64,000 nucleotides of DNA from Pseudomonadota bacterium (lineage in GTDB: Bacteria; Pseudomonadota; Gammaproteobacteria; Pseudomonadales; Pseudomonadaceae), in assembly GCA_023388335.1 (NCBI GenBank), contig JAEWGL010000159.1:1-64000 (forward strand), in the 5' to 3' direction. Position numbers and translations under genes: made by a program. Shown here one piece after another: positions 7,885-15,185 of the stretch (position 1 is its first letter; the number at the start of each line of letters is the position of its first letter). The notes beneath the pieces are model-generated. The model did no database searches and had not been told where the DNA came from. It was given only the letters and a program-made list of their open reading frames with translations.

Positions 7885-9042
7885 TCATACTTGCGAGGTC
7901 CGATCGACCAGGCGAATGCGGTCGCGCCCGCCGCGCTTGGACTCGTAGAGCGCGCTGTCGCCCTGCTCGATCAGGCCCGCGAGGCTGGCCGGCGGTTGAT
8001 TGAACAGCGTGGCGCCGATGCTCAAGGTCACCGCCTCGGGCGTGGCGAAGGTTTGCGAGGCCACAGTATGGAACTGGTCACGCAGCATGCTGCCCAGGCC
8101 TTCGATCCGCTCGCGCGAGGCGTTGTTGAGCAGGATGATGAACTCATCGCCTCCCAGCCGCGCCGCCAGCGCACCTTCGGGAAGCGCTGAGCGGATCATC
8201 TCGCTCAGCGCGACCAGCAGTTGGTCGCCCGCGGTATGGCCGTAGAGATCGTTGACCAGCTTGAAGTTGTCGATATCGATCAGCAGCAAGGCCCCTGGGC
8301 GTGCTCCGCAAACGCCCTCGAGCAAGCGCGGTGCACGCACCTCGAGGGCGCGCCGGTTGTACAGCGCGGTCAGCGGGTCGCGCGCGGCCAGCCGGGCGAT
8401 GCGCTTCTCGCGTCGGTAGCGCTCGGTACCGGTCATCGACAGGGCGATCAGCATGATCGCCATCGCCCCCTCGACCAGGGAAATCTGGATGATCTGGCCA
8501 CGGAACGCGGCCAGGTCGATGAGCGTGCCCGGCACCACTGCCGTGAACGCCTTGATCACGTAGAACAGCCCATGTGCCAGCAACACGTAACGCAGCTGAA
8601 CCGCGCCCACGCTCAGTGACTTGCCATGGGGACGCAACAGCAAGCTGGCCCTGAGCGTTACCAGGGCGACCAGCAGCGAGTTGACCATCAGCATCACCTT
8701 CGACCACGCCTGCGCCTCCGGCACCCAGAGCATGGCGAGCCAGACGGCGAAGATCAGGTACCAGGCGCGCGACAAGCGTGTTTCGGTGAAGCGTGCGACG
8801 CCGAGCAGGAACAGCCAATGGGCGGTCACCAGCAGGCCGTTGGCGAACCAGATCCCGATCAGCAACAGGCCGCTGCCGCGCAGCAGCGCGAGGGTCGAGC
8901 CAACGGTAATGGTGGCAAAGCCCGCGCTCCAGAACAGCAGCGAGCGCTCACGAACGCTGCCCCATTCGATCGCCAGGTACAGCGCGGCGGCCGCTGCGAG
9001 GGCGATCGTGAGGGTCAACATCGTGGGTGGGTCGAGCGCCAT
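7885..9042 (-). CDS. Membrane-bound GGDEF diguanylate cyclase
   Basis: A 385-residue protein with an N-terminal membrane domain (about residues 8-205, six or so hydrophobic helices) followed by a GGDEF domain starting at RDPLTALYNRRAL (221). The catalytic signature is intact at 297-301 (RLGGDEF), and the metal-binding LLIDIDNFK segment is present. It should synthesise cyclic di-GMP from GTP in response to an unknown membrane or periplasmic signal. The RxxD inhibitory site normally found five residues before GGDEF is absent (sequence PEGALAARL), so classical product inhibition is not expected. ATG 9042 (MALDPPTML) is chosen; the open frame continues far upstream through repeat DNA and is not credible. 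Confidence 0.9.
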   Translation of the reverse strand: MALDPPTMLTLTIALAAAAALYLAIEWGSVRERSLLFWSAGFATITVGSTLALLRGSGLLLIGIWFANGLLVTAHWLFLLGVARFTETRLSRAWYLIFAVWLAMLWVPEAQAWSKVMLMVNSLLVALVTLRASLLLRPHGKSLSVGAVQLRYVLLAHGLFYVIKAFTAVVPGTLIDLAAFRGQIIQISLVEGAMAIMLIALSMTGTERYRREKRIARLAARDPLTALYNRRALEVRAPRLLEGVCGARPGALLLIDIDNFKLVNDLYGHTAGDQLLVALSEMIRSALPEGALAARLGGDEFIILLNNASRERIEGLGSMLRDQFHTVASQTFATPEAVTLSIGATLFNQPPASLAGLIEQGDSALYESKRGGRDRIRLVDRTSQV

Positions 9043-9140
9043 GGACTGATGGGCCTTTGCGGTAAAGGGGTGGATTGTAAGCGTTTGCGCGGCGTTTTCG
9101 CAGCGTCCGGTGCATGCCTTGAAGGGTGTGGCACTCTTCA

Positions 9141-9189
9141 GATCGAGCGCCGCCCGCGCGGCGCATCGCGGCACAAGGCCGCTCCCACA
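9141..9189 (-). repeat. Dispersed intergenic repeat, copy A
   Basis: 49 bases that, reverse-complemented, match 9325-9374 with one substitution and one single-base gap. The sequence contains TGTGGGAGCG...CCTTGTGCCGCGATGCG. Weaker similarity continues for about 35 more bases past GATC. It is GC-rich with internal self-complementarity (GCGCCGC/GCGGCGC), like Pseudomonas REP-type elements. Confidence 0.75.
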
Positions 9190-9324
9190 TTTGTTGCAAT
9201 GTGCCATGGCCTGATAGACCGAGCTTTTAGCCTTGTTTGTACGACAGAGATATCGAGTGACCGCAACAGCCCTCATCCAATCTTTAGGCATGCACCAAGG
9301 CTGACTGCAAGCGCGGCACCAGCC

Positions 9325-9374
9325 TGTGGGAGCGCGCCTTGTGCCGCGATGCGCCGCGTGGGCGGCGCTCGATC
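9325..9374 (+). repeat. Dispersed intergenic repeat, copy B
   Basis: The inverted partner of copy A at 9141-9189. The two are separated by about 135 bases, so the transcript of this gap could fold into a long stem. Related fragments occur at 14365-14391 and 51467-51500. Confidence 0.75.
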
Positions 9375-9448
9375 TCAAGGGCGCTAAAAGATTCAAGAAT
9401 GCACCTTGCAGCCTTCCCCCACCCCCAATCCACCCACTGATTTTCCAT

Positions 9449-9481
9449 AAAAAAAGGCCCGACGCGAATACGCCAGGCCTT
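9449..9481 (-). terminator. Rho-independent terminator for the small gene and Mn-catalase
   Basis: Reading the minus strand, AAGGCC with partly paired CAGGCCTT/AAGGCCC arms and a GCG/CGC inner stem is followed by a run of seven T. It lies 25 bases past the stop of the 76-residue gene at 9506. Confidence 0.8.
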
Positions 9482-9505
9482 GGAGGCAAACATCATTTCT
9501 GCTCC

Positions 9506-9736
9506 TCAATGAACGGTCATGCTTTCCATCCGCTCGGTGTTGTCGAGCATGAGCGACTCGCCGGGCAGTTCGTTGGGCAGCAAGGTACCCACGCCAAACA
9601 CATTCAATGCGATAGAAACCTGCAAGGCTCTGCAGGCTTGGCGTGAGTCCATTTCGAAGCCCGCCAGGGCCGTCAACAGCGAACGCTCAAGGCCCAGGTC
9701 GGGCCGGTTCTTGCGTTTCTTGCTCAAACTGGCCAT
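9506..9736 (-). CDS. Small hypothetical protein downstream of Mn-catalase (76 aa)
   Basis: A 76-residue protein of unknown function. It has a basic N-terminus (MASLSKKRKNRPDLG), then a mildly amphipathic middle containing FEMDSRQACRALQVSIALNVFG, and a Met-rich end. There is no signal peptide. A good ribosome-binding site (AGGAG, five bases before the ATG at 9736) and a terminator just downstream support it. It follows the Mn-catalase gene by 33 bases on the same strand, so the two are likely one transcript and it may share a role in peroxide or stationary-phase stress. Confidence 0.65.
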   Translation of the reverse strand: MASLSKKRKNRPDLGLERSLLTALAGFEMDSRQACRALQVSIALNVFGVGTLLPNELPGESLMLDNTERMESMTVH

Positions 9737-9769
9737 CTCTCGCTCCTACCTTGATTGCAATGCCTTGGT

Positions 9770-10651
9770 TCACATGTCCTTGCCTTGAACCAACCCCGAC
9801 CCAAGGTCGGCGCCGGTGATGGGTTTGCTGTCCGGCTCGGACGTCGTCCTGGCCTTCAGCGTCTCCAGCATTTGGGCTTCTTCGCTGGACAGGTTGACCG
9901 TGGCCAGTCCATCCCCTCCATCTACCGCCGGCTCCGGGCGTTCGACATACTCCCACTCGCTACCCTGGTTCCAAGGGCCGCGCACGTTAGGCTCGCCCGA
10001 CATATTGAAGTACTTGTTGGTGAATTCCGGCATGCCCGGCAGCTTGCCTTGCGGGAAGTTCGGCTGAATCGCGTGCAAGGCTTTCTCGAAGGACAATTGA
10101 TGGGCGATTTCCCGGGTCATGAGAAAGCCCAGGGCTTCCTTGACGCCTGGATCGTCGGTGACGTTGATCAGACGCTCATAGACGATTTTCGCTCGGGCCT
10201 CAGCGGCAATGTTCGAACGGAAATCGGCTGTGGGTTCACCAATGGTATCGATATAGGCCGCGCTCCAAGGCACGCCCGCGGAATTGGTCAACGGCGCGCC
10301 TGCGCCATAGAGAAGGCTGGTGATATGGGAATCGTTACCCGCGCCATTGATGGCACCGTAGAGTTCCCCCTCCTCTTCCACCCCTTCAGCCAGGCGGCCC
10401 TTGGCGCCCTTGTTGAGCATGACGATGATGGAGCCGACGATTTCCAGATGACTGAGCTCTTCGGTGGCAATGTCGAGCAACAGATCCTTGCGGCCTGGAT
10501 CATCTTCGGCCAAGGCCTGGGTAAAGTAGCGACAGGCGGCAGCAAGCTCACCTTGGGCTCCACCAAATTGTTCGAGCAGCAGATTCGCAAGCCCTGGATT
10601 GGGCTCGGCTACCCGTACGGTATATTGCAAGCGTTTGTTATGTATGAACAT
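9770..10651 (-). CDS. Manganese (non-haem) catalase
   Basis: A 293-residue di-manganese catalase that decomposes hydrogen peroxide without haem. The ferritin-like four-helix domain carries the expected metal ligands by alignment to the family pattern: Glu35 (GAQGE), Glu65 and His68 (ATEELSH), Glu151 (AAEARAK) and His184 (REIAHQ). The last-pair spacing of 33 is the same as in the characterised enzymes. A C-terminal tail (about 250-293) is polar and probably disordered. The ribosome-binding site GAGGAG precedes the ATG at 10651. It leads a probable two-gene transcript with the 76-residue protein. In pseudomonads such genes are usually general-stress genes. Confidence 0.93.
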   Translation of the reverse strand: MFIHNKRLQYTVRVAEPNPGLANLLLEQFGGAQGELAAACRYFTQALAEDDPGRKDLLLDIATEELSHLEIVGSIIVMLNKGAKGRLAEGVEEEGELYGAINGAGNDSHITSLLYGAGAPLTNSAGVPWSAAYIDTIGEPTADFRSNIAAEARAKIVYERLINVTDDPGVKEALGFLMTREIAHQLSFEKALHAIQPNFPQGKLPGMPEFTNKYFNMSGEPNVRGPWNQGSEWEYVERPEPAVDGGDGLATVNLSSEEAQMLETLKARTTSEPDSKPITGADLGSGLVQGKDM

Positions 10652-10872
10652 GTGGAGCTCCTCAGACTAAAACAGCGCATGCCTTCCTTTAATGACTAGA
10701 GGATTTCAGCAGCGCCGTCATAGCATCGGATAAATGCTCCACAGCCTTAGTGCCCGGACATTTTACAGAGAATGACGAAAGGACACGGCGTTATAGTTCA
10801 ACCGGGGCGCCGGAATAACATGAAATTCAAAAATATCCATCCACCGCTAAATTGAACGGCCATTTGCTATCG

Positions 10873-11190
10873 CTATGTGTGCCGTCTGCCTACGCGCTGC
10901 TTCACGAAACGCTCCAACTCCGTGGTGAACCGCTGGGCGTCCTCGTGCTTCAGCGCCGCCGCCCGCTCCAGGGAGAGCAGGTCTGCGATCAGCGAATCCG
11001 CAGCCGCCGCGCTGTATTCGTCGAAAGCCGCCGCCTTTATCAGCAGCATCTCCATCATCCGGTCGGCGTCTGCAATGCGCTCGCCCTGCACCCGTTTAGT
11101 AAGCCTTTGTAGCCAAGTGCCGATCTGCGGGTGCTGGTTGTGCAACGCTGCCATGGCGGCGATTTGGCCGTCGTTCAAGACGAGGGGCAT
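10873..11190 (-). CDS. Hypothetical protein, helical (105 aa)
   Basis: A 105-residue, alanine- and glutamate-rich, probably all-helical cytoplasmic protein. It has no domain I recognise. The C-terminus is basic (RFVKQRVGRRHT). ATG 11190 (MPLVLNDGQIAAMAAL) has GGAG seven bases upstream and is preferred over the longer frame reaching 11271. It is divergent from the zinc alcohol dehydrogenase gene (start 11355) and lies near catalase and other stress genes. A metal- or peroxide-related role would be a guess. Confidence 0.6.
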   Translation of the reverse strand: MPLVLNDGQIAAMAALHNQHPQIGTWLQRLTKRVQGERIADADRMMEMLLIKAAAFDEYSAAAADSLIADLLSLERAAALKHEDAQRFTTELERFVKQRVGRRHT

Positions 11191-11354
11191 GGTCGATCTC
11201 CTGTTACAGCCGAGATTGGTTTGGACCACACAATACGCAAGACGCTCATTTTTAGTGCACCCTATTTCCATCCGCGTTACTCAGTTTAACTTTGAACTTC
11301 CCTCCTGACGGCTGGTTCTCCTGATTATCATCCTTCTGTAGGGCGGGTTAAATC

Positions 11355-12578
11355 ATGAGAGCACTTACCTACCATGGCGCCAATGATGTACGGGTCGATA
11401 CGGTTGACGATCCTGCGCTGGAACAGGCAGACGACATCATCTTGCGGGTTACCGCCACTGCCATTTGTGGCTCGGACTTGCACCTTTATCGTGGGAAGAT
11501 TCCTACCGTGGAACATGGGGACATCTTTGGCCATGAGTTCATGGGGATTGTCGAAGAGATTGGTTCCGACGTTACCGCTGTAAGCCCCGGTGATCGCGTG
11601 GTGATTCCCTTCGTGATTGCCTGCGGCAGCTGCTTCTTCTGCAACCATGAGTTGTTTGCCGCTTGCGAAACGACCAATACCGGCCGGGGCGCCATCCTCA
11701 ACAAGAAATCCATTCCCTCGGGCGCAGCGCTGTTCGGTTTCAGCCATATGTACGGTGGCGTACCTGGCGGCCAGGCAGAGTACGTCCGCGTACCCAAGGC
11801 CAATACCGGCCCCTTTAAGGTGCCAGGCACGCTGGCCGACGAGAAGGTACTGTTCCTTTCCGACATCCTGCCCACCGCCTACCAGGCGGTATTGAATGCC
11901 GAGATCGGCAACGGCTCGAGCCTGGCCATCTACGGCGCTGGCCCCGTCGGCCTGCTGTGCGCGGCGGTGGCCCGGATGCTTGGCGCCGACAAGATCTTTA
12001 TGGTCGACCACCACCCCTACCGTCTGGACTACGCGCAGAAAACCTACGGCGTGATCCCAATCAACTTCGATGAGGACGATGATCCCGCCGACAAGATCAT
12101 CCAACAGACGCCGGGCATGCGCGGGGTCGACGGGGTGATCGATGCCGTAGGCTTCGAGGCCAAGGGCAGTACGACCGAGACTGTACTGGCCGCGCTCAAG
12201 CTTGAAGGCAGCAGCGGCAAGGCTTTGCGCCAATGCATCGCGGCGGTGCGCCGTGGGGGTGTGGTGAGCGTCCCTGGAGTGTACTCGGGCTTCATCCATG
12301 GCTTCCTGTTCGGCGATGCCTTCGACAAGGGCCTCACCTTCCGCATGGGTCAAACCCACGTTCAGCGCTACTTGCCCGAACTGCTCGACCACATCGAGAC
12401 CGGCAAACTGCAGCCAGAGGCGATCATCACTCACCGCATGGCGCTGGAGCAGGCGGCCGAAGGCTACAAGATCTTCGACAAGAAGCAGCAAGACTGCCGC
12501 AAGGTGATCCTCACCCCAGGCAGCACAGTCATCGACGAGCCCATCACCGCTCCCGTCGAGGGCGTACCTGTCTCCTGA
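11355..12578 (+). CDS. Zinc-dependent alcohol dehydrogenase (formaldehyde dehydrogenase-like)
   Basis: A 407-residue medium-chain zinc dehydrogenase. The catalytic zinc ligands are Cys38 (AICGSDLH) and His60-Glu61 (GHE). The structural zinc site has the four cysteines C90, C93, C96 and C104. A Rossmann motif GAGPVGLL begins near residue 195, followed by FMVDHHPYR, where Asp suggests NAD rather than NADP. Length and the GGQAEYVRVP segment place it with glutathione-independent formaldehyde dehydrogenase-like or threonine dehydrogenase-like enzymes. The substrate is not determinable here. The start has a modest ribosome-binding site (AGGGCGGG). Confidence 0.88.
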   Translation: MRALTYHGANDVRVDTVDDPALEQADDIILRVTATAICGSDLHLYRGKIPTVEHGDIFGHEFMGIVEEIGSDVTAVSPGDRVVIPFVIACGSCFFCNHELFAACETTNTGRGAILNKKSIPSGAALFGFSHMYGGVPGGQAEYVRVPKANTGPFKVPGTLADEKVLFLSDILPTAYQAVLNAEIGNGSSLAIYGAGPVGLLCAAVARMLGADKIFMVDHHPYRLDYAQKTYGVIPINFDEDDDPADKIIQQTPGMRGVDGVIDAVGFEAKGSTTETVLAALKLEGSSGKALRQCIAAVRRGGVVSVPGVYSGFIHGFLFGDAFDKGLTFRMGQTHVQRYLPELLDHIETGKLQPEAIITHRMALEQAAEGYKIFDKKQQDCRKVILTPGSTVIDEPITAPVEGVPVS

Positions 12579-12676
12579 GGCAACTGGGTCCATGGATGGA
12601 CCTCACCTAAATTGTAAAAAAGAATTTCAGGCGATTCCTACGGTCTTAATTTTAGGTAAATCACGAGGGAAGTTGA

Positions 12677-13081
12677 ATGAAATTCTCCAAGTTCTGCCAA
12701 GCGCTTGCCAATAAAGCTGGGAGCCCCAAGGTCTTTCTGAGTGCCTTGGGCCTTATCGTCCTTTGGGCCGCATCCGGGCCTTGGTTCCACTACAACGATA
12801 CCTGGCAGTTAATCATCAATACATCGACCACCATCGTGACGTTCCTGATGGTGTTCCTGATTCAGAACACGCAGAACCGCGACAACGATATTCTTCATCT
12901 GAAGCTGGACGAGCTGATCCGCGCTTCCAAGTCCGCGCAGAATTCCGTGCTGAGCCTTGAGGACCTCGAAAGCAAGCAGTTGCGGGAGATGCGCAAGGCG
13001 TATCGGCACCTGGCCGAAGAGGCAGAGGCACCCTCTATCGACGCCCTTGGCGCACCCCAGGCCGATAACCCGCACCGTTGA
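12677..13081 (+). CDS. Low-affinity iron permease family membrane protein
   Basis: A 134-residue protein with two hydrophobic segments: about residues 18-35 (VFLSALGLIVLWAASGPW) and 46-63 (IINTSTTIVTFLMVFLIQ). The diagnostic IQNTQNRDNDILHLKLDELI follows, marking the family named after the fungal low-affinity iron permease. Bacterial members are much shorter and have no proven iron transport, so the family name should not be read as a function. A helical soluble tail follows. The ribosome-binding site GAGGGAAG is present. It stands 98 bases after the alcohol dehydrogenase on the same strand. Confidence 0.85.
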   Translation: MKFSKFCQALANKAGSPKVFLSALGLIVLWAASGPWFHYNDTWQLIINTSTTIVTFLMVFLIQNTQNRDNDILHLKLDELIRASKSAQNSVLSLEDLESKQLREMRKAYRHLAEEAEAPSIDALGAPQADNPHR

Positions 13082-13086
13082 GGGGT

Positions 13087-13518
13087 CTAGCTGAGCGCAG
13101 TGCCGGCCTCGCGCATGAAGATTTCCAGGGTCTTCGGTCCGATCCCCTCGAAGGCCAGGAGCCGCTGCTCGAAGGCCTTGCGGTCGGCACTGATCTCGCG
13201 CATGCGGCCGATGCGGCCTTCATACTCTCGCTCGAGTTTGCCTGCCAGGGCATGCAGGCGCCTGGCCGTGGATTCGTCGTAGCGGGCATAGCCGCCCTGC
13301 CCCAGCATGCGCACCAGTTCACGGTGCGCACAGCGGCTCAGCTTGGCCGGCGTATCGACATGGCACTGCTCGACGATTACCTGATAAGTCTTTATCGCTG
13401 TGGCGGCGCGGATTCGCTTACCCATGAGGAAGCTCGCGATCAGCCATTTAAACAGCGCCGCCTCGCCTTGGCTTGGGAAGTCGATGCCCAACGCGTTCGC
13501 CGTCACGGTAGCGATCAT
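13087..13518 (-). CDS. Helix-hairpin-helix protein, DNA glycosylase/endonuclease III-like fold
   Basis: A 143-residue protein whose C-terminal part ends in LLAFEGIGPKTLEIFMREAG, a helix-hairpin-helix GIGPKTA-type motif as found in HhH-GPD DNA-repair enzymes. The preceding segment, with a helical R/E-rich stretch and an ALFKWLIASFLMGKRIRAATA region, resembles the start of endonuclease III-like folds. The Lys and Asp catalytic residues of classic glycosylases and the 4Fe-4S cysteines are not evident. ATG 13518 is chosen. It is convergent with the iron permease-family gene, five bases apart. DNA binding is likely; enzyme activity is uncertain. Confidence 0.65.
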   Translation of the reverse strand: MIATVTANALGIDFPSQGEAALFKWLIASFLMGKRIRAATAIKTYQVIVEQCHVDTPAKLSRCAHRELVRMLGQGGYARYDESTARRLHALAGKLEREYEGRIGRMREISADRKAFEQRLLAFEGIGPKTLEIFMREAGTALS

Positions 13519-13821
13519 ATAGCGGCCTTGGCGGCAGGGTTGAACTTGCGCGTCTGTTTTTGCGCGACGCCCGACGCAAGCAGCGGCTTGCACAGCAGTG
13601 AGCATCCTGCTAGACGGTCAATCTCCATGGCACCCCCCAGGGCGAGAATGGGACAGCGGTCGAGTTTGGACGGCGCCTTTTGGCGCGGGTTCACCCCCGT
13701 ACGAGGGGGCCGCTGCAGCGCCAAGGGCGCCAGCATGGCCGACCGCCCGTCGCATAGCGGGCACCCCTGTCACTTCGGTGGGGCCGAATGCATGACCCAC
13801 TTAAACTTAGGAGATTGCACC
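13519..13821. other. Intergenic region before the first Gly-rich secreted protein
   Basis: About 300 bases with no credible gene. It holds the promoter of the Gly/Thr-rich gene (plus strand) and probably that of the HhH gene (minus). Several small GC-rich self-complementary stretches (for example GGCGCC repeats near 13670 and 13715-13730) are present. Confidence 0.5.
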
Positions 13822-14262
13822 ATGAACCGGATTCGACCCCTTCATCTCGCCTTCGCCTTATGCCTGGGCGTGGCAGCACCCCTTACCTTTGCCGCCACCG
13901 ATATGAACGGCACTGGAACAGGCAGTGGCACCATGAATGGCAATACCAATGATTCCATCAATAGCAATGGCATCGGTACCGGGACAGGCACGAACGGTAC
14001 AGGCACTGGCGGCAGCGGTAACGCGGGTCCCGGGACCGGTCCAGGTTCGACCGCCCCAGGGACAGATACAGGCACCGGTACAGGCGGAACTGGCACCGGT
14101 ACAGATGGGACTGGCACTGGTACAGGCGGGATGGGTACTGGTACAGGCGGGACTGGAACGGACGGCGGCAGTGGCGGTATCGGCGGCAGCGGAGGTTCGG
14201 GCGGCGGCGGCGGCAATGGCGCAGGTGGCTCGGGCGGCGGTGCTGGCGGCGGCGGCAGCTGA
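13822..14262 (+). CDS. Secreted Gly/Thr/Asn-rich low-complexity protein, paralogue 1
   Basis: A 146-residue protein with a clear Sec signal peptide (MNRIRPLHLAFALCLGVAAP, cleavage after TFA near residue 24). The mature part is built almost only from Gly, Thr, Asn and Ser. It starts with TDMNGTGTGSGTMNGNTND, continues as irregular GTGTG(G/T/D) repeats, and ends in a Gly/Ser-rich tail. No enzymatic domain exists. A strong ribosome-binding site (TAGGAG) and the signal peptide show that this is a gene rather than a repeat artefact. It shares its leader with the gene at 14721. Role unknown; possibilities are a matrix, surface or stress-related periplasmic protein. Confidence 0.75.
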   Translation: MNRIRPLHLAFALCLGVAAPLTFAATDMNGTGTGSGTMNGNTNDSINSNGIGTGTGTNGTGTGGSGNAGPGTGPGSTAPGTDTGTGTGGTGTGTDGTGTGTGGMGTGTGGTGTDGGSGGIGGSGGSGGGGGNGAGGSGGGAGGGGS

Positions 14263-14364
14263 TCGCTGTACTTGGCTGGCTTGCCGAGGCCTCGGAGCGA
14301 TTGGTCCACGCACCGGCAAGCCACCTCTCAAGAAAAAATGCTAACTCATTGATTTAGCTGAACC

Positions 14365-14391
14365 TGTAGGAGCCGCCTTGTGCCGCGACGC
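14365..14391 (+). repeat. Partial copy of the dispersed intergenic repeat
   Basis: 27 bases beginning TGTAGGAGCCGCCTTGTGCC match the left end of the repeat at 9325-9374 with few differences, after which similarity is lost. Confidence 0.55.
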
Positions 14392-14575
14392 CGGACCGCG
14401 CGATCAGGCGCGCAGCGGCCGTAAAACCTGCAATCGCGGCGTGTCAGAAAAATTGGGGTGGCTGATTCTACAGGGTGGTGGGCCGCGCTTGCAGGCCTTG
14501 TTCTCTGCGCGACAGCGCAGCCCAAAGGGCTGGGCGATCGCCCACAGGCCACGCTGCATGCAGCGCGATGTAAGC

Positions 14576-14589
14576 GCGGGCTTGCCCGC
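14576..14589. repeat. REP core element
   Basis: The palindromic core GCGGGC-TT-GCCCGC, typical of P. putida-type repetitive extragenic palindromes. The same core occurs at 51453-51466, and a degenerate version (AAGCGGGCTTGCCTGCGC) at about 45368-45384. Confidence 0.7.
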
Positions 14590-14720
14590 AATCAGGGCAC
14601 CCAGCGCATCAAAAACACCGCGCTGAATGTCTCCTCCCCGCCTGCCGCCTGTCGTCTCCTTGGCACTCCCCCACGTTTGCGATGCCAAACGCTCAGCAGT
14701 CACCCATCAGGAGACGCACC

Positions 14721-15089
14721 ATGAACGGCATTCGCCCCCTTCATTTCGCCTTGGCCTTGTGCCTGGGCCTCGCCGCGCCAGTCGCGCTCGCCGACACCGA
14801 TATGGACGGTACCGGACATAGTAACTCTCCTGGAACTGGCCAAGTTCCAGGAAATGCCAACGGCCCCGAAGAAGGAGCCGATGCCGGTGACGGCAGCGGC
14901 AGCGATACCGGCGCGAGCCTTGGCAAAAGCAATGAAAGTACCGGTGGCCAGGGCGGCACCGACACGAGCCAGACGGGCGGCGATGGCACCGACCGCGGCC
15001 CCGGCAAAAATATCATTGGCACCAGCCCCGACGGTGAAACCGGCAGCAATGGCCCTGCCGATGTCAACGGCGGTGCTGGTGGCGGCTAG
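14721..15089 (+). CDS. Secreted Gly-rich low-complexity protein, paralogue 2
   Basis: A 122-residue protein whose leader (MNGIRPLHFALALCLGLAAP) is nearly the same as in the gene at 13822; even the untranslated bases before the start agree (AGGAGA-GCACC). Cleavage is expected after LAD or ALA near residue 24. The mature part begins TDMDGTGHSN, like its paralogue's TDMNGTGTGS. It is then richer in Asp, Glu, Ser and Gly (acidic, predicted disordered) and ends NGGAGGG. No domain is recognisable. The pair probably arose by local duplication followed by repeat drift. Confidence 0.75.
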   Translation: MNGIRPLHFALALCLGLAAPVALADTDMDGTGHSNSPGTGQVPGNANGPEEGADAGDGSGSDTGASLGKSNESTGGQGGTDTSQTGGDGTDRGPGKNIIGTSPDGETGSNGPADVNGGAGGG

Positions 15090-15152
15090 ACCCGCGTCAA
15101 CCTTGCGGAGCCTGCTTCAGGCACATCCGCACCACCGCCTTGCTTTTTCGCC

Positions 15153-15171
15153 AGCCGGCAACAAGCCGGCT
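15153..15171. terminator. Hairpin between Gly-rich gene and convergent thiolase
   Basis: AGCCGGC (15153-15159) and GCCGGCT (15165-15171) form a perfect stem with a five-base loop, between convergent genes. No T-run follows on either side, so it may be a weak terminator. Confidence 0.4.
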
Positions 15172-15185
15172 GAGGCACTGTGCTA

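Larger units (their letters stand above)
9043..9448. other. Intergenic region with two inverted copies of a dispersed repeat
   Basis: About 400 bases between the diguanylate cyclase start and the terminator at 9449. It contains no credible gene. It is dominated by two copies of one repeat in opposite orientation (9141-9189 and 9325-9374); the frames running through it are repeat-derived. Confidence 0.7.
14263..14720. other. Intergenic region with REP-type elements between the two Gly-rich genes
   Basis: 458 bases without a credible gene. It holds a partial copy of the dispersed repeat (14365-14391), GC-rich stem-loops around 14500-14570 and a REP core (14576-14589). The promoter of the second Gly-rich gene should lie in 14600-14720. 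Confidence 0.6.

Noticed and set aside
9043..9489. N-terminal extension of the diguanylate cyclase frame
   Set aside because: The extension is translated repeat DNA and overlaps a terminator; the membrane domain begins right after ATG 9042.
13842..14324. Proline/valine-rich minus-strand frame opposite the Gly-rich gene
   Set aside because: It is the mirror image of the GTG repeats; the plus-strand gene has a signal peptide and ribosome-binding site, this one has neither.
15153..15171. A canonical rho-independent terminator
   Set aside because: The stem is perfect but no T-run follows on either strand, so I list it only as a weak hairpin.
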